Below are positions 44,735 through 52,685 of a stretch of 64,000 nt of DNA, piece by piece; the stretch's first letter is position 1; every line of letters begins with the position of its first letter. The translations under genes and the position numbers were made by a program. The stretch is taken from NCBI RefSeq assembly GCF_040931995.1, contig NZ_CP162412.1, forward strand, positions 2,232,001 to 2,296,000, in the 5' to 3' direction. The notes beneath the pieces were generated by a model. It was not told the DNA's origin. It made no database searches and saw nothing but the letters and a program-made list of their open reading frames with translations. The stretch is from Pelagovum sp. HNIBRBA483. GTDB lineage: Bacteria; Pseudomonadota; Alphaproteobacteria; Rhodobacterales; Rhodobacteraceae.

Positions 44735-44760
44735 AAAGGCCGCCTCTCGGGGCGGCCTTT
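44735..44760 (+). terminator. Intrinsic terminator after gcrA
   Basis: A perfect 10-bp stem, AAAGGCCGCC and GGCGGCCTTT (44735-44744 and 44751-44760), encloses a 6-nt loop. The flanking A and T runs make it work in both directions, so it may also serve the convergent gene ending at 44828. Confidence 0.85.
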
Positions 44761-44827
44761 CCGTTAATGAGCAGCAAATTTTATCGGTTCGGTAGGGGCG
44801 CGCCGCGCGTTGCCTATGAGCGTTAGC

Positions 44828-45148
44828 CTAGCCGCATTTCTCCGCCAGCCATTCGCCGACATCCATATTCTGGGCGCGCGGCCAGATATCCATCCAGGTA
44901 TGCACGTTTCCACCTGCCGGATACCCGGCAATGGTCGGGTTATCCTTGATGTAGCGCATCATCTGCCCCGGATTGCGGAAGGTCATTCCATTGATATTCA
45001 GCATGCAGCCCTGCATGCCCTTGTTCAAATGGCCATCAGCGTTGCTGTAGCTCGAATTGCTGCTGCTGTAATCGGCCATGGCGGCTTCGGCGGCAACAAT
45101 CAGCCCGATACTCATCCCTATCGCCATGACAAAACGCGTCCCCTTCAT
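44828..45148 (-). CDS. Small secreted protein of unknown function
   Basis: This is a 106-residue protein with a signal peptide (MKGTRFVMAIGMSIGLIVAAEAAMA, cleavage about 25). The mature part begins with a Ser/Asn-rich stretch (DYSSSNSSYSNADGH) and contains two cysteines, in QGCMLNING and EKCG, that could form a disulfide. The segment FRNPGQMMRYIKDNPTIAGYPAGGNVHTWMDIWP has no recognised motif. The start is placed at the signal peptide with GGAGAATG upstream. It is divergent from rimO. I do not recognise a family. Confidence 0.75.
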   Translation of the reverse strand: MKGTRFVMAIGMSIGLIVAAEAAMADYSSSNSSYSNADGHLNKGMQGCMLNINGMTFRNPGQMMRYIKDNPTIAGYPAGGNVHTWMDIWPRAQNMDVGEWLAEKCG

Positions 45149-45265
45149 AGCATTCTCCTTCGGGTCGCGCCCCCACGCTCCTGACACATCCTAGCCGCGT
45201 ATGTGGCGGAACTTGGGCACGGATCTGGCTTTTCGTGGTCACATTTTCCGCCTATATGCCGGTCC

Positions 45266-46657
45266 ATGTCTCAGAACCCGCCAAACCTCCGCCCCGATAT
45301 CGCGCCCCGCGCGCGGATTGCCGATGCCCCCCGCCCCGCAGGGCGCGACAGCCAGCCGACCATCGGCATGGTCAGCCTCGGCTGCCCCAAGGCGCTGGTC
45401 GATAGCGAGCGCATCCTCACCCGCCTGCGGGCCGAAGGCTACGCCATCTCCCCCGATTACGCGGGCGCCGATGCGGTGATCGTCAATACCTGCGGCTTTC
45501 TCGATAGCGCCAAGGCCGAAAGCCTCGATGCCATCGGTGAAGCGTTGACCGAAAACGGCCGCGTCATCGTTACCGGCTGTCTCGGGGCCGAGCCGGAATA
45601 CATCACCGGCACCCATCCGCGCGTCCTCGCCGTCACCGGCCCGCACCAATATGAACAGGTGCTCGATGCCGTCCATACCGCCGTGCCACCCGCGCCGGAC
45701 CCGTATATCGATCTCCTGCCCGCCTCCGGCGTGTCGCTCACGCCGCGCCATTACAGCTATCTGAAGATTTCCGAGGGCTGTAACCACAAGTGCAAGTTCT
45801 GCATCATCCCCGATATGCGCGGGCGCTTGGCGTCCCGCCCCGCCCATGCAGTGCTGCGTGAGGCTGAACAGCTCGTCGAGAATGGCGTCAAAGAGCTTCT
45901 GGTGATCTCGCAGGACACCTCCGCCTATGGCGTGGACCTCAAACACGCCGAAGAGCGCGGCCACCGTGCCCATATCACCGATCTCGCCCGCGATCTGGGC
46001 AGCCTCGGCGCATGGGTGCGCCTGCACTACGTCTATCCCTACCCGCATGTGCGCCAACTCATTCCGCTGATGGCCGAGGGGCTGGTCCTGCCTTACTTGG
46101 ATATCCCCTTCCAGCACGCCCATCCCGACACGCTCAAGCGGATGGCCCGCCCCGCCGCCGCCGCCCGCACGCTGGACGAAATCGCCGCGTGGCGCCGCGA
46201 TTGCCCCGATATCACCCTGCGCTCCACCTTCATCGTCGGCTACCCCGGCGAAACCGAGGAGGAGTTCCAGACATTGCTCGACTGGCTGGATGAAGCACAG
46301 CTCGATCGGGTCGGTTGCTTCCAATATGAGAACGTCGCAGGCGCCCGTTCCAACGACCTCCCCGACCATGTGCCCGATGAGGTCAAGCAATCGCGCTGGG
46401 ATCGCTTTATGGAAAAATCTCAGGCAATTTCGGCCACCAAACTGGCTGCCAAGGTTGGAAAAGTGCAAGAAGTTATCGTAGACGAGATCGACGAAGACGG
46501 CATCGCGACCTGCCGCACATGGGCCGATGCACCTGAAATTGACGGCAATCTCTTCATCGACGACGGCACCAAGGCGCTGCGTGTCGGTAACATCATGAAG
46601 GTCGAGGTGGACGAGGCAAGCGAGTACGATCTCTGGGGGCAGATCGTCCCCAGCTAG
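45266..46657 (+). CDS. rimO: Ribosomal protein S12 methylthiotransferase RimO
   Basis: This radical-SAM enzyme methylthiolates Asp88 (E. coli numbering) of ribosomal protein S12. The 463-residue protein has the N-terminal UPF0004 domain ([43 protein letters not shown]), the radical-SAM cluster motif CNHKCKFC (CxxxCxxC), and a C-terminal TRAM domain with [31 protein letters not shown]. The [10 protein letters not shown] signature separates RimO from MiaB. The start at 45266 ([11 protein letters not shown]) gives the usual length. Confidence 0.97.
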   Translation: MSQNPPNLRPDIAPRARIADAPRPAGRDSQPTIGMVSLGCPKALVDSERILTRLRAEGYAISPDYAGADAVIVNTCGFLDSAKAESLDAIGEALTENGRVIVTGCLGAEPEYITGTHPRVLAVTGPHQYEQVLDAVHTAVPPAPDPYIDLLPASGVSLTPRHYSYLKISEGCNHKCKFCIIPDMRGRLASRPAHAVLREAEQLVENGVKELLVISQDTSAYGVDLKHAEERGHRAHITDLARDLGSLGAWVRLHYVYPYPHVRQLIPLMAEGLVLPYLDIPFQHAHPDTLKRMARPAAAARTLDEIAAWRRDCPDITLRSTFIVGYPGETEEEFQTLLDWLDEAQLDRVGCFQYENVAGARSNDLPDHVPDEVKQSRWDRFMEKSQAISATKLAAKVGKVQEVIVDEIDEDGIATCRTWADAPEIDGNLFIDDGTKALRVGNIMKVEVDEASEYDLWGQIVPS

Positions 46658-46669
46658 GTGATCAGCGCC

Positions 46670-46972
46670 GCGCCCGTCCCGGGGCGGGCGCATCTCCCCA
46701 CCTAGGCACCAAGGGACGCGCCCGTCCCTGGGTGGGCGCCTCACCACGCCCGATCAACAGCACTTTATCCTCACACCCCGCCGCACATCGAAGCGGAGCG
46801 CGACCCACGGGCCAGCCACTCTCCCTCCCCACCGAGGCACCAAGGGCCGCGCCCGTCCCGGGGTGGGCGCCTCAACCCGCCCGATCAACAGCACTTTATC
46901 CCACCGTCTCGCTGGCCACCCGAGCAAGACGCAAACCCCACCATGCGCCCGCCCAAGGGGCGGGACGGGCGC
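46670..46972. repeat. Cluster of GC-rich palindromic repeats, with a 75-bp direct repeat
   Basis: Three 22-nt near-palindromes of type GCGCCCGTCCC-n-GGGYGGGCGC lie at 46670-46691, 46718-46739 and 46849-46870. A fourth, related and inverted, 28 nt long, is at 46945-46972. The second and third sit in a 75-bp direct repeat (46696-46770 and 46827-46901, five mismatches, period 131 bp). Each unit can fold into a stem of about ten pairs. The whole 433-bp interval 46658-47090 contains no gene. The arrangement resembles REP/BIME-type extragenic palindromes. Confidence 0.8.
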
Positions 46973-47090
46973 GGCCCGGGCTAGTCGCCCGTGCCAAAAT
47001 CAACTGGAAGTTGTACCAAAGGTGATGCGCAACGAAGTCTGATTTGCCATACTCGCAGTTAGCATTTCATCACCAAAAGCGAGACATTCC

Positions 47091-47915
47091 TTGCAAACAG
47101 ATACCCCCAAAGGAAAAATTGACGCCTATATTTTCAACAACCCAAGCCTGATGGTCTTGTTTGGCACCTTCTTAGGAGGAGGCTTCGTCCTCTCCCTTGG
47201 CGCAGAGATTTCAGCAGAAACGCGCGAATATCTCCTGTATGCATTAACAGCGATCATAACGCTTTTCGCCTCTGCAATGGCACTCTTCGGGACATTCCGA
47301 TTGGTCAATCATCAAAAGGAAATTGAAGCCGAAAACCGCCGCAGACGACTTGACGCTGCCCGCGCCACCCTCCCTCTAGCATTATCGGAAATGCTAAATT
47401 TTTGTGAAAAGATTCACGCGACGTATGCCGATCTACAAAAAATTCATAGCGATCAAGAACTGGCCCGTCAAACAGTCGAGGACGTAAAACTAGAGGCAGA
47501 AACGCTAAGTATCATTCGCAATTGCATCCAACACTCGGAGCAGCCAGCAAGCATATGGTTGTCCACCATCGTAGCTCATGCACAAATCATGACGAGCAGA
47601 ATTTCCGACAGTGCTATGGACCTCAATATGATCACGCCGGATCACCGTCGAGCAAAAGAAATGGTTTTTGCTGCTGAAACTGCTATGATTTGCGACCATT
47701 TATTTGACTTCGCACGTGTCGGGAGCACACCGAGCAATCAGATCGCGCCTGAGAAACTTCGAGCTTTCGTCAAGCTCGGCATGTGGAGCACAGGGTTGGA
47801 AAAGCAGCTCTCTGAGAGTGTTAAGCAAACTCGTAAATATTATGACGAAACCGGCGGCTGGTCCGCCCAAGCCTTCCGCAATCGCCTCGGGTCGCCTGAA
47901 CACATTCCTGATTAG
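47091..47915 (+). CDS. AT-rich orphan membrane protein with coiled coil
   Basis: The 274-residue protein begins at a TTG (47091); the next in-frame ATG would remove part of the first helix. Two membrane segments (about 18-36, NPSLMVLFGTFLGGGFVLSL, and about 46-64, LLYALTAIITLFASAMALFG) are followed by a charged helical region (RLVNHQKEIEAENRRRRLDAARATL) and a long helical cytoplasmic domain. Its base composition and codon use are clearly lower in GC than those of every neighbour, which suggests recent transfer. No family is recognised, and it lies directly after the palindromic repeat cluster. Confidence 0.75.
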   Translation: MQTDTPKGKIDAYIFNNPSLMVLFGTFLGGGFVLSLGAEISAETREYLLYALTAIITLFASAMALFGTFRLVNHQKEIEAENRRRRLDAARATLPLALSEMLNFCEKIHATYADLQKIHSDQELARQTVEDVKLEAETLSIIRNCIQHSEQPASIWLSTIVAHAQIMTSRISDSAMDLNMITPDHRRAKEMVFAAETAMICDHLFDFARVGSTPSNQIAPEKLRAFVKLGMWSTGLEKQLSESVKQTRKYYDETGGWSAQAFRNRLGSPEHIPD

Positions 47916-47955
47916 AACCCTTGCCACATCCCCCATCCTCCCCCAAACTCACGCC

Positions 47956-48219
47956 ATGAAACGCCTGCTCCCCTTCGCGACACTCCTGCTGCTCGCCGCC
48001 TGCGCCACCGCCCCTCCGGGGATCGAGGGAACGCGCGGTTTCTTCTGGGGGCTGTTCGATGGCGCGGTCGCGCCGATCTCTTTCATCCTGTCGCTGTTTT
48101 CCGACACGATTGCCGTCTACGGCGCGCCCAATTCCGGCGGCTGGTATGATTTCGGCTTTCTGTTGGGCGTTGGCTGCTGGGCCGGTGGCGGCGCAGGTGC
48201 CGCGAAACGCAAAAGATAG
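47956..48219 (+). CDS. Small lipoprotein of unknown function
   Basis: The 87-residue protein has a lipobox ending LAAC (C16), followed by GTRGFFWGLFDGAVAPISFILSLFSDTIAVYGAPNSGGWYDFGFLLG, a hydrophobic stretch, and a glycine-rich C-terminus ending in a basic KRKR. I recall proteins of this type with the GFFWGLxxGxxxPxxFI pattern as small conserved proteins without assigned function. The start is placed at the signal peptide. GC content is again like the chromosome average. Confidence 0.7.
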   Translation: MKRLLPFATLLLLAACATAPPGIEGTRGFFWGLFDGAVAPISFILSLFSDTIAVYGAPNSGGWYDFGFLLGVGCWAGGGAGAAKRKR

Positions 48220-48319
48220 GCGCTCGCCCTCCGGTCAACACAGCATTTGGTGATTTCAACTTTGAGGCGTATACTCCCCCTGCCGGCCGAGGGACCGGTG
48301 CTTTTAAGGGACTACTACT

Positions 48320-48697
48320 ATGAACGTCGCACGAAACTTTCTCGTCATGGGGTCACTCTATCTGGTGATCGGCATCGCAATCGGCATGTATATGGGCGCC
48401 GCTGGCAACCACGACCTTGCCATCGTTCATGCACATATAAATCTGTTGGGCTTCACCCTGATGGCAGTGTTCGGCATCGCGTATAAGGTGTTTCCGGCAA
48501 TGGCCGAGGGCAATCTGGCCCGCTACCATTTCTACCTGCACGCTGTCGGGTCGCTGATCCTGCTGGTGCTTCTGTTCTTGCTGATGTCCGGCATGGCTGG
48601 CGAGGCAATCATGATGCCGCTGGCCCCGATCTCCGAACTTCTGGTGTTCATCGGCGTTCTGATCTTCGCCTATAACGCCTACAGCAAAGCGAACTGA
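48320..48697 (+). CDS. Small four-helix membrane protein, heme-copper oxidase subunit I-like
   Basis: The 125-residue protein has four predicted helices. The second contains IVHAHINLLGFTLMAVFGIAYKVFPAM, with histidines in HAH arrangement that resembles a fragment of cytochrome oxidase subunit I or NnrS-type heme proteins; a further pair, RYHFYLH, follows. No complete catalytic core is present. The gene stands alone with its own ribosome binding site (AAGGGA). A heme-binding role is inferred from the histidine spacing only. Confidence 0.7.
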   Translation: MNVARNFLVMGSLYLVIGIAIGMYMGAAGNHDLAIVHAHINLLGFTLMAVFGIAYKVFPAMAEGNLARYHFYLHAVGSLILLVLLFLLMSGMAGEAIMMPLAPISELLVFIGVLIFAYNAYSKAN

Positions 48698-48715
48698 TCT
48701 TCCGCGCGGGCGGCC

Positions 48716-49075
48716 TCAGCGCCGCCCCGCCTCTGCCTCCAGATAGATCCGCACCGCTTCCTGCACATGGCGGAACCGGTCACCCCCCAAATGCTTGCCG
48801 CCAAACCAGCGCGTCACGCAAACCAGATGCCCCTCCACGCCCTCGCGCTCCAGCATCCGCAGGATCACCATCCCCGCGCCGGCCTCGCCATCATCATTCT
48901 TAAGCGGCCCCTCGGGCAGGAGCACCGCCCATGTATTATGCGTGGCCTTGGCGAATTTCTTTTTCCGGCACAGCTCTTTGATAAAGGCCTTTGCGGCGTC
49001 GGCACTGGCAACCGGCCCGCCAGATACCGCGTATTTCGAACCACGGTCGCTAATGATATTATCCAGAATGCGCAT
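48716..49075 (-). CDS. YigZ/IMPACT family protein
   Basis: The 119-residue protein carries the UPF0029 N-terminal domain of the IMPACT family: KAFIKELCRKKKFAKATHNTWAV, NDDGEAGAGMVILRML (from the DDGEPxGTAG family motif) and LVCVTRWFGGKHLGGDRFRHV. It lacks the C-terminal half seen in E. coli YigZ. The ATG at 49075 is chosen for GGCGG at proper spacing. The function of this family in bacteria is unclear; eukaryotic IMPACT modulates Gcn2. Confidence 0.88.
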   Translation of the reverse strand: MRILDNIISDRGSKYAVSGGPVASADAAKAFIKELCRKKKFAKATHNTWAVLLPEGPLKNDDGEAGAGMVILRMLEREGVEGHLVCVTRWFGGKHLGGDRFRHVQEAVRIYLEAEAGRR

Positions 49076-49157
49076 GGCCATCCGCCTACCCGCTCCGCCC
49101 CGCGCCGTCCAGTCGCAGGGGGCTTGTCCCGCGCCCACGCGCGCTATCTCCCTGCCT

Positions 49158-49565
49158 ATGAAATCGTCTGGCGAAATCGAAGTGCTCTACAACGCGGACT
49201 GCCCCGTCTGCCGGATGGAGATCACCCATTACGAGCACCGCGCCCGCCAAACCGGCGCGCCGCTCGGCTTCACCCCGATCACCGGCGACAGCCTCGCGGA
49301 TTGGTCCCTGCCCCCTGAGACAGCCCTCAAGCGCCTGCATATCCGCCAAGGCAGCACACAGCTCTCCGGCCTGCCCGCCTTCATCGCGATCTGGGAAGAA
49401 CTCCCCCGCATGCGCTGGCTTGCCCGCCTGATGTCCCGCCCGTTGCCACACGCAATCGGCACACGCGTCTACGACCACATCCTCGCACCACTCCTCTACC
49501 GTTGGCATCTCCAGCGGCAAAAAAAGAGGGCCGGCGCTCGAAGGAAGAGCATAACCGGCCCGTAG
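49158..49565 (+). CDS. DCC-family thiol-disulfide oxidoreductase-like protein (DUF393)
   Basis: The 135-residue protein has the DUF393 motif in YNADCPVCRMEITHY (the DCxxC pair) and the downstream segment LHIRQGSTQLSGLPAFIAIWEELPRMRWLARLM, typical of this thioredoxin-like family. The ATG at 49158 (MKSSGEIEVLYN) is placed at the domain boundary. The last 13 or so codons, encoding a basic tail KKRAGARRKSITGP, coincide with the intrinsic terminator of the convergent dgkA gene. Confidence 0.85.
   Translation: MKSSGEIEVLYNADCPVCRMEITHYEHRARQTGAPLGFTPITGDSLADWSLPPETALKRLHIRQGSTQLSGLPAFIAIWEELPRMRWLARLMSRPLPHAIGTRVYDHILAPLLYRWHLQRQKKRAGARRKSITGP
49519..49561 (-). terminator. Intrinsic terminator of dgkA, inside the DCC gene
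   Basis: On the minus strand the arms GGGCCGG and CCGGCCC (49561-49555 and 49534-49528) enclose an inner GCTC/GAGC stem and are followed by CTCTTTTTTTGCC with seven T. It ends the dgkA transcript but overlaps the coding end of the DCC-family gene on the other strand. Confidence 0.8.
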
Positions 49566-49705
49566 AGGGAAGAAAGACACCGGCACCAGGATCCGGAGCT
49601 TTCGGTCAACAGGGCGACCCTTGGGGAGGTGGTCACCACAAGACCCACTCTACCGGCTCAAACACATGTAGACTTTGCGATAGATCAAATTCCGAACAGA
49701 TCGGT

Positions 49706-50068
49706 TCAGAAAATCAGCCGCGTCAAAATGCAAAGCCACGCGGCCAGCACCCCCAAGCCGCCAATCGCCACCGCCGCAGAGCCCGCATCCTTCGCCTGCC
49801 CAGCGCGGTCGCGGGTTTCTTCCGAAATGTCATCGACCACCCGCTCGATGGCGGTATTGATGCACTCCAGCGCCAGCACGAAAATCCCGCCCATCAACAG
49901 GATCGCCCGCTCCCACGCCATCAAGGGCAGCGCAAAGGCCAGCGCGGCCGAGGCGACATTGGCCCAAATCCACTGATGCAGCGAGGCCTCGGTGCGCCAC
50001 ACATGCACCGCACCCTGCCATGACCACACCACCCGCAGCCGAAACCGCTCCCATTCGCGCCGGATCAT
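49706..50068 (-). CDS. dgkA: Diacylglycerol kinase
   Basis: This small integral-membrane diacylglycerol kinase recycles diacylglycerol to phosphatidic acid. The 120-residue protein has three helices. The family motif appears as LALECINTAIERVVDDIS (catalytic Glu and the metal-binding Glu/Asp), followed by RAGQAKDAGSAAVAI. The ATG at 50068 (MIRREWERFRL) yields the usual length. The 140 nt between this gene and the terminator at 49561 contain no other gene. Confidence 0.94.
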   Translation of the reverse strand: MIRREWERFRLRVVWSWQGAVHVWRTEASLHQWIWANVASAALAFALPLMAWERAILLMGGIFVLALECINTAIERVVDDISEETRDRAGQAKDAGSAAVAIGGLGVLAAWLCILTRLIF

Positions 50069-50183
50069 TCCGCCCTCCCTTGCGCCCTCGTCCCGCCACG
50101 ATGCGGCAAGTTCCCGCTGATGCCAAGCCTCCGTTACGTCACCACCCATTGGCGCAGCGCCACACCTACGCTAGCTTCAAGTC

Positions 50184-50861
50184 ATGCCCGAGGATGCCCG
50201 CCCCACACCCGCCAACCCCGATGCCTACCCCACCTATGCCCGCGCCGAGCGCCGTGCGGATGCGGTGATGCATGTGCTTGGGCTTGCTTTCGCGGTGATT
50301 GGCGGGGCGCTCCTCATCCCCTTCACCGCGCTTTTCGAAGGCGGCGCGCGCACGGCGGCGGTGTCGGTCTACTGCGCCGCCCTCCTCGCCAGTTTTCTGG
50401 CCTCGACGCTCTATCACTTCCCCCCGCGCGAAACCCTGCGCCCGCTCCTGCGCCGCTTTGATTATGCCGCGATTTTCCTCAAGATAGCAGGTACTTACAC
50501 CCCCCTCGTGGTGCTGATCGGCTCGGCCTTCGCCTATGGCGTGCTGGCCGTCGTCTGGGCCGTGGCGCTGTTTGGCGCGGGCCTGCGGTTGTTCTTCTGG
50601 CGCACCCCCGGCCCGCTGGGGCCGCTCCTCTACCTTGGCCTCGGCTGGGCCAGCCTTGCGCTGGTCTGGTCGCTGTTTCCCGTCCTGCCACTGGCGGCCG
50701 CGCTCCTCGTGGTGGCGGGCGGATTGCTCTACAGCCTTGGCGTACTGTTCTTCCGCATGGAGCGGCTGCGCTACGCGATGGCGATCTGGCACGGCTTCGT
50801 GCTGGCGGCATCGGCCTGCTTCTTCACCGCGATCAGCCTCGGCACCTTCCTCGCCGCCTGA
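50184..50861 (+). CDS. Hemolysin III family membrane protein (YqfA/PAQR type)
   Basis: The 225-residue protein has seven predicted helices and the conserved pattern of the HlyIII/PAQR superfamily: ERRADAVMHVLGLAFAVIG, ASTLYHF (conserved Ser and His), RFDYAAIFLKIAGTYTPL (Asp) and the C-terminal MAIWHGFVLAASACFF (His). These Ser, Asp and His residues form the metal-binding hydrolase-like site of the family. The substrate in bacteria is not established. It is divergent from dgkA. Confidence 0.93.
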   Translation: MPEDARPTPANPDAYPTYARAERRADAVMHVLGLAFAVIGGALLIPFTALFEGGARTAAVSVYCAALLASFLASTLYHFPPRETLRPLLRRFDYAAIFLKIAGTYTPLVVLIGSAFAYGVLAVVWAVALFGAGLRLFFWRTPGPLGPLLYLGLGWASLALVWSLFPVLPLAAALLVVAGGLLYSLGVLFFRMERLRYAMAIWHGFVLAASACFFTAISLGTFLAA

Positions 50862-50911
50862 TCCGCGCGTAATCCGCTTGCGTCCCGCCGCCGCTGGGAT
50901 AGGGTCATCCC

Positions 50912-51157
50912 ATGTTTACCATCGAGCATGATTTCGACGCCACGGTCGTCACCCTCGTTGACGAAGGCAGCACCCACCTCAAAGAGGACGTGGTGATCAA
51001 CGCCTTCGACGATTGCATCACCCTCGAACAATACGACCCGCGCAAAGATTCGGTCGTGCGCATCACCCTGTCGATGAGCCAGCTGCAAGACCTCGGCGCA
51101 GCGCTCGACCTGCCCGAAGGGGTCTACCGCCTGCGCCGCGAGAAAGACGCGGACTAG
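50912..51157 (+). CDS. Small conserved acidic protein of unknown function
   Basis: The 81-residue soluble protein (MFTIEHDFDATVVTLVDEGSTHLKEDV...) is acidic with a predicted beta-rich N-terminal half and an amphipathic helix (LSMSQLQDLGAALDLPEGVYRL). There is no signal peptide and no cysteine. I recall similar short proteins in Rhodobacterales without known function. It stands 50 nt downstream of the hemolysin III gene. Confidence 0.7.
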   Translation: MFTIEHDFDATVVTLVDEGSTHLKEDVVINAFDDCITLEQYDPRKDSVVRITLSMSQLQDLGAALDLPEGVYRLRREKDAD

Positions 51158-51217
51158 TCCGCGCGGGTTCAAAGCCGAAGGCCGCCGCGCATCGACGGCG
51201 CGCCACCGCCACGCCCC

Positions 51218-51472
51218 TCACCCGACGCGAAACACCTTCTGCCGCGCCGTCGCCCCGCGCACCAGTTCCAGTCCGCTCTTCGGCACGCCCAGCGCTCGCG
51301 CCAGCATCTTCTGCACCTCGGCTGTCGCCTTGCCCCCTTCCGGCACGGCGGTCACATAAACCCGCAGCACATCCCCTTCCGCCACGATCCGGTTCCGCGC
51401 CGCTTTCGGCGTCACCAGTACCGCGATCTCCGCCCCCGCGACCGCCAGATGCGCCAATTCGCCCTTTTCCAT
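51218..51472 (-). CDS. DUF167/YggU family protein
   Basis: The 84-residue protein carries the YggU/UPF0235 pattern: VLVTPKAARNRIVAEGDVLRVYVTAVPEGGKATAEVQKMLARALGVPKSGLELVRGATARQKVFRV. The PxGGKAN-like core reads PEGGKATAE here. The start at 51472 has GGGGCGCA upstream. The function of the family is unknown; structures show an alpha/beta fold. The gene is convergent with the 81-residue protein gene. Confidence 0.9.
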   Translation of the reverse strand: MEKGELAHLAVAGAEIAVLVTPKAARNRIVAEGDVLRVYVTAVPEGGKATAEVQKMLARALGVPKSGLELVRGATARQKVFRVG

Positions 51473-51548
51473 TGCGCCCCGCCTCTGTCCTTGGCACCGT
51501 TCACATGACCCGCACCCTAGGCGGCAGACCCAACACAGGAAAGACTTC

Positions 51549-52652
51549 ATGCGCACCGGCTTTTATTGGGATGAGAAATGTTTCTGGCACTCGGGCGGCA
51601 ATTACGCGGGCCTCCTGCCGGTGGGTGGCCTCGTGCAACCCTCCGTCGCCAATGGCCTGCCAGAAAGCCCCGAAACCAAGCGCCGCCTGAAGAACCTGAT
51701 TGATGTCACCGGCCTCTCCCACGAATTGCAGATGCGCGGCGCAGCCCCCGCCAGCACCGAAGACCTGCTGCGCATCCACCCGCAAAGCTATCTCGACCGC
51801 TTCAAATCGGCGTCTGATGCAGGCGGCGGCGAACTGGGCCGCCGCACTCCCTTCGGCCCGCAAGGCTATGAGATCGCAGCCCTTTCCGCCGGACTTTCCA
51901 TCGCCGCGCTGGAGGCCGTGCTCACCGGCGATCTGGATAACGCCTACGCCCTCTCCCGCCCGCCCGGGCATCATTGCCTGCCGGATTACCCGAACGGCTT
52001 CTGCCTCTTCGCCAATCTCGCGCTCGCCATCGAGTCCGCCCGCGCCGAGGGGCTTGCCACCCGCTTCGCCGTGCTCGATTGGGATGTCCACCACGGCAAC
52101 GGAACCGAGGCGATCTTCTATGACCGCGCCGATGTGCTCACAATCTCCATGCATCAGGACCGCAATTACCCGATGGATACTGGCGCTTTTGCAGATCGCG
52201 GCACCGACGCGGGCGAGGGCTTCAACCTCAATATCCCCCTGCCCCCCGGCTGCGGCCATAATTCCTACCTCGAAGCACTCGACCGGCTCGCCCTGCCCGC
52301 GATCCGCGCCTTCCAGCCCGATGTGCTGATCATCGCCTGCGGCTATGACGCGGGCGCCAACGATCCCTTGGGCCGAATGCTCTGCCATCAGGGGACATTC
52401 TCCGCCATGACCCGCCGTGTGCTGGACCTCGCCGCCGATATCTGCGGCGGCAAGGTGATGATGGCCCATGAGGGCGGCTATTCCGAGGCCTATGTCCCCT
52501 TCTGCGGCCATGCCGTGCTGCAAGAAATGTCCGGCAGCGCGATCCACGCCGCCGACCCCTTTGGCGATGTATTTCCGCTGCGCCAGCCCGATGCCACGTT
52601 CGAGTCTTTTGTGTCTTCGCAGCTTGCAGATATGGCATCCGCGCTTGCCTGA
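51549..52652 (+). CDS. Histone deacetylase-like amidohydrolase
   Basis: This is a class II-type zinc deacetylase of 367 residues (relatives include acetylpolyamine amidohydrolase). Catalytic histidines are in SRPPGHHCLPDYPNGFCLFANLA, the zinc ligands in LDWDVHHGNGTEAIF (Asp and His), and the third zinc Asp in VLIIACGYDAGANDPLG. The final HEGGYSEAYVPFCGHAVL is also conserved. The gene follows 76 nt after the divergent YggU gene. The substrate (acetylated polyamine, protein or metabolite) cannot be read from sequence. Confidence 0.94.
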   Translation: MRTGFYWDEKCFWHSGGNYAGLLPVGGLVQPSVANGLPESPETKRRLKNLIDVTGLSHELQMRGAAPASTEDLLRIHPQSYLDRFKSASDAGGGELGRRTPFGPQGYEIAALSAGLSIAALEAVLTGDLDNAYALSRPPGHHCLPDYPNGFCLFANLALAIESARAEGLATRFAVLDWDVHHGNGTEAIFYDRADVLTISMHQDRNYPMDTGAFADRGTDAGEGFNLNIPLPPGCGHNSYLEALDRLALPAIRAFQPDVLIIACGYDAGANDPLGRMLCHQGTFSAMTRRVLDLAADICGGKVMMAHEGGYSEAYVPFCGHAVLQEMSGSAIHAADPFGDVFPLRQPDATFESFVSSQLADMASALA

Positions 52653-52685
52653 CCTTATCTAACCCGAAACACCTTCGGAGGCCCC

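Noticed and set aside
46670-46972. CRISPR array
   Set aside because: The repeats are self-complementary, unevenly spaced (48, 131 and about 96 bp) and partly inverted, and no cas gene is present.
47091-47915. Toxin or named phage-defence protein
   Set aside because: No catalytic or nucleotide-binding motif is visible, so only the anomalous composition and topology can be stated.
48265-48290. FNR-like box (TTGGT...TTCAA) upstream of the COX1-like gene
   Set aside because: The half-site spacing is wrong by one base and the match to TTGAT-N4-ATCAA is poor.
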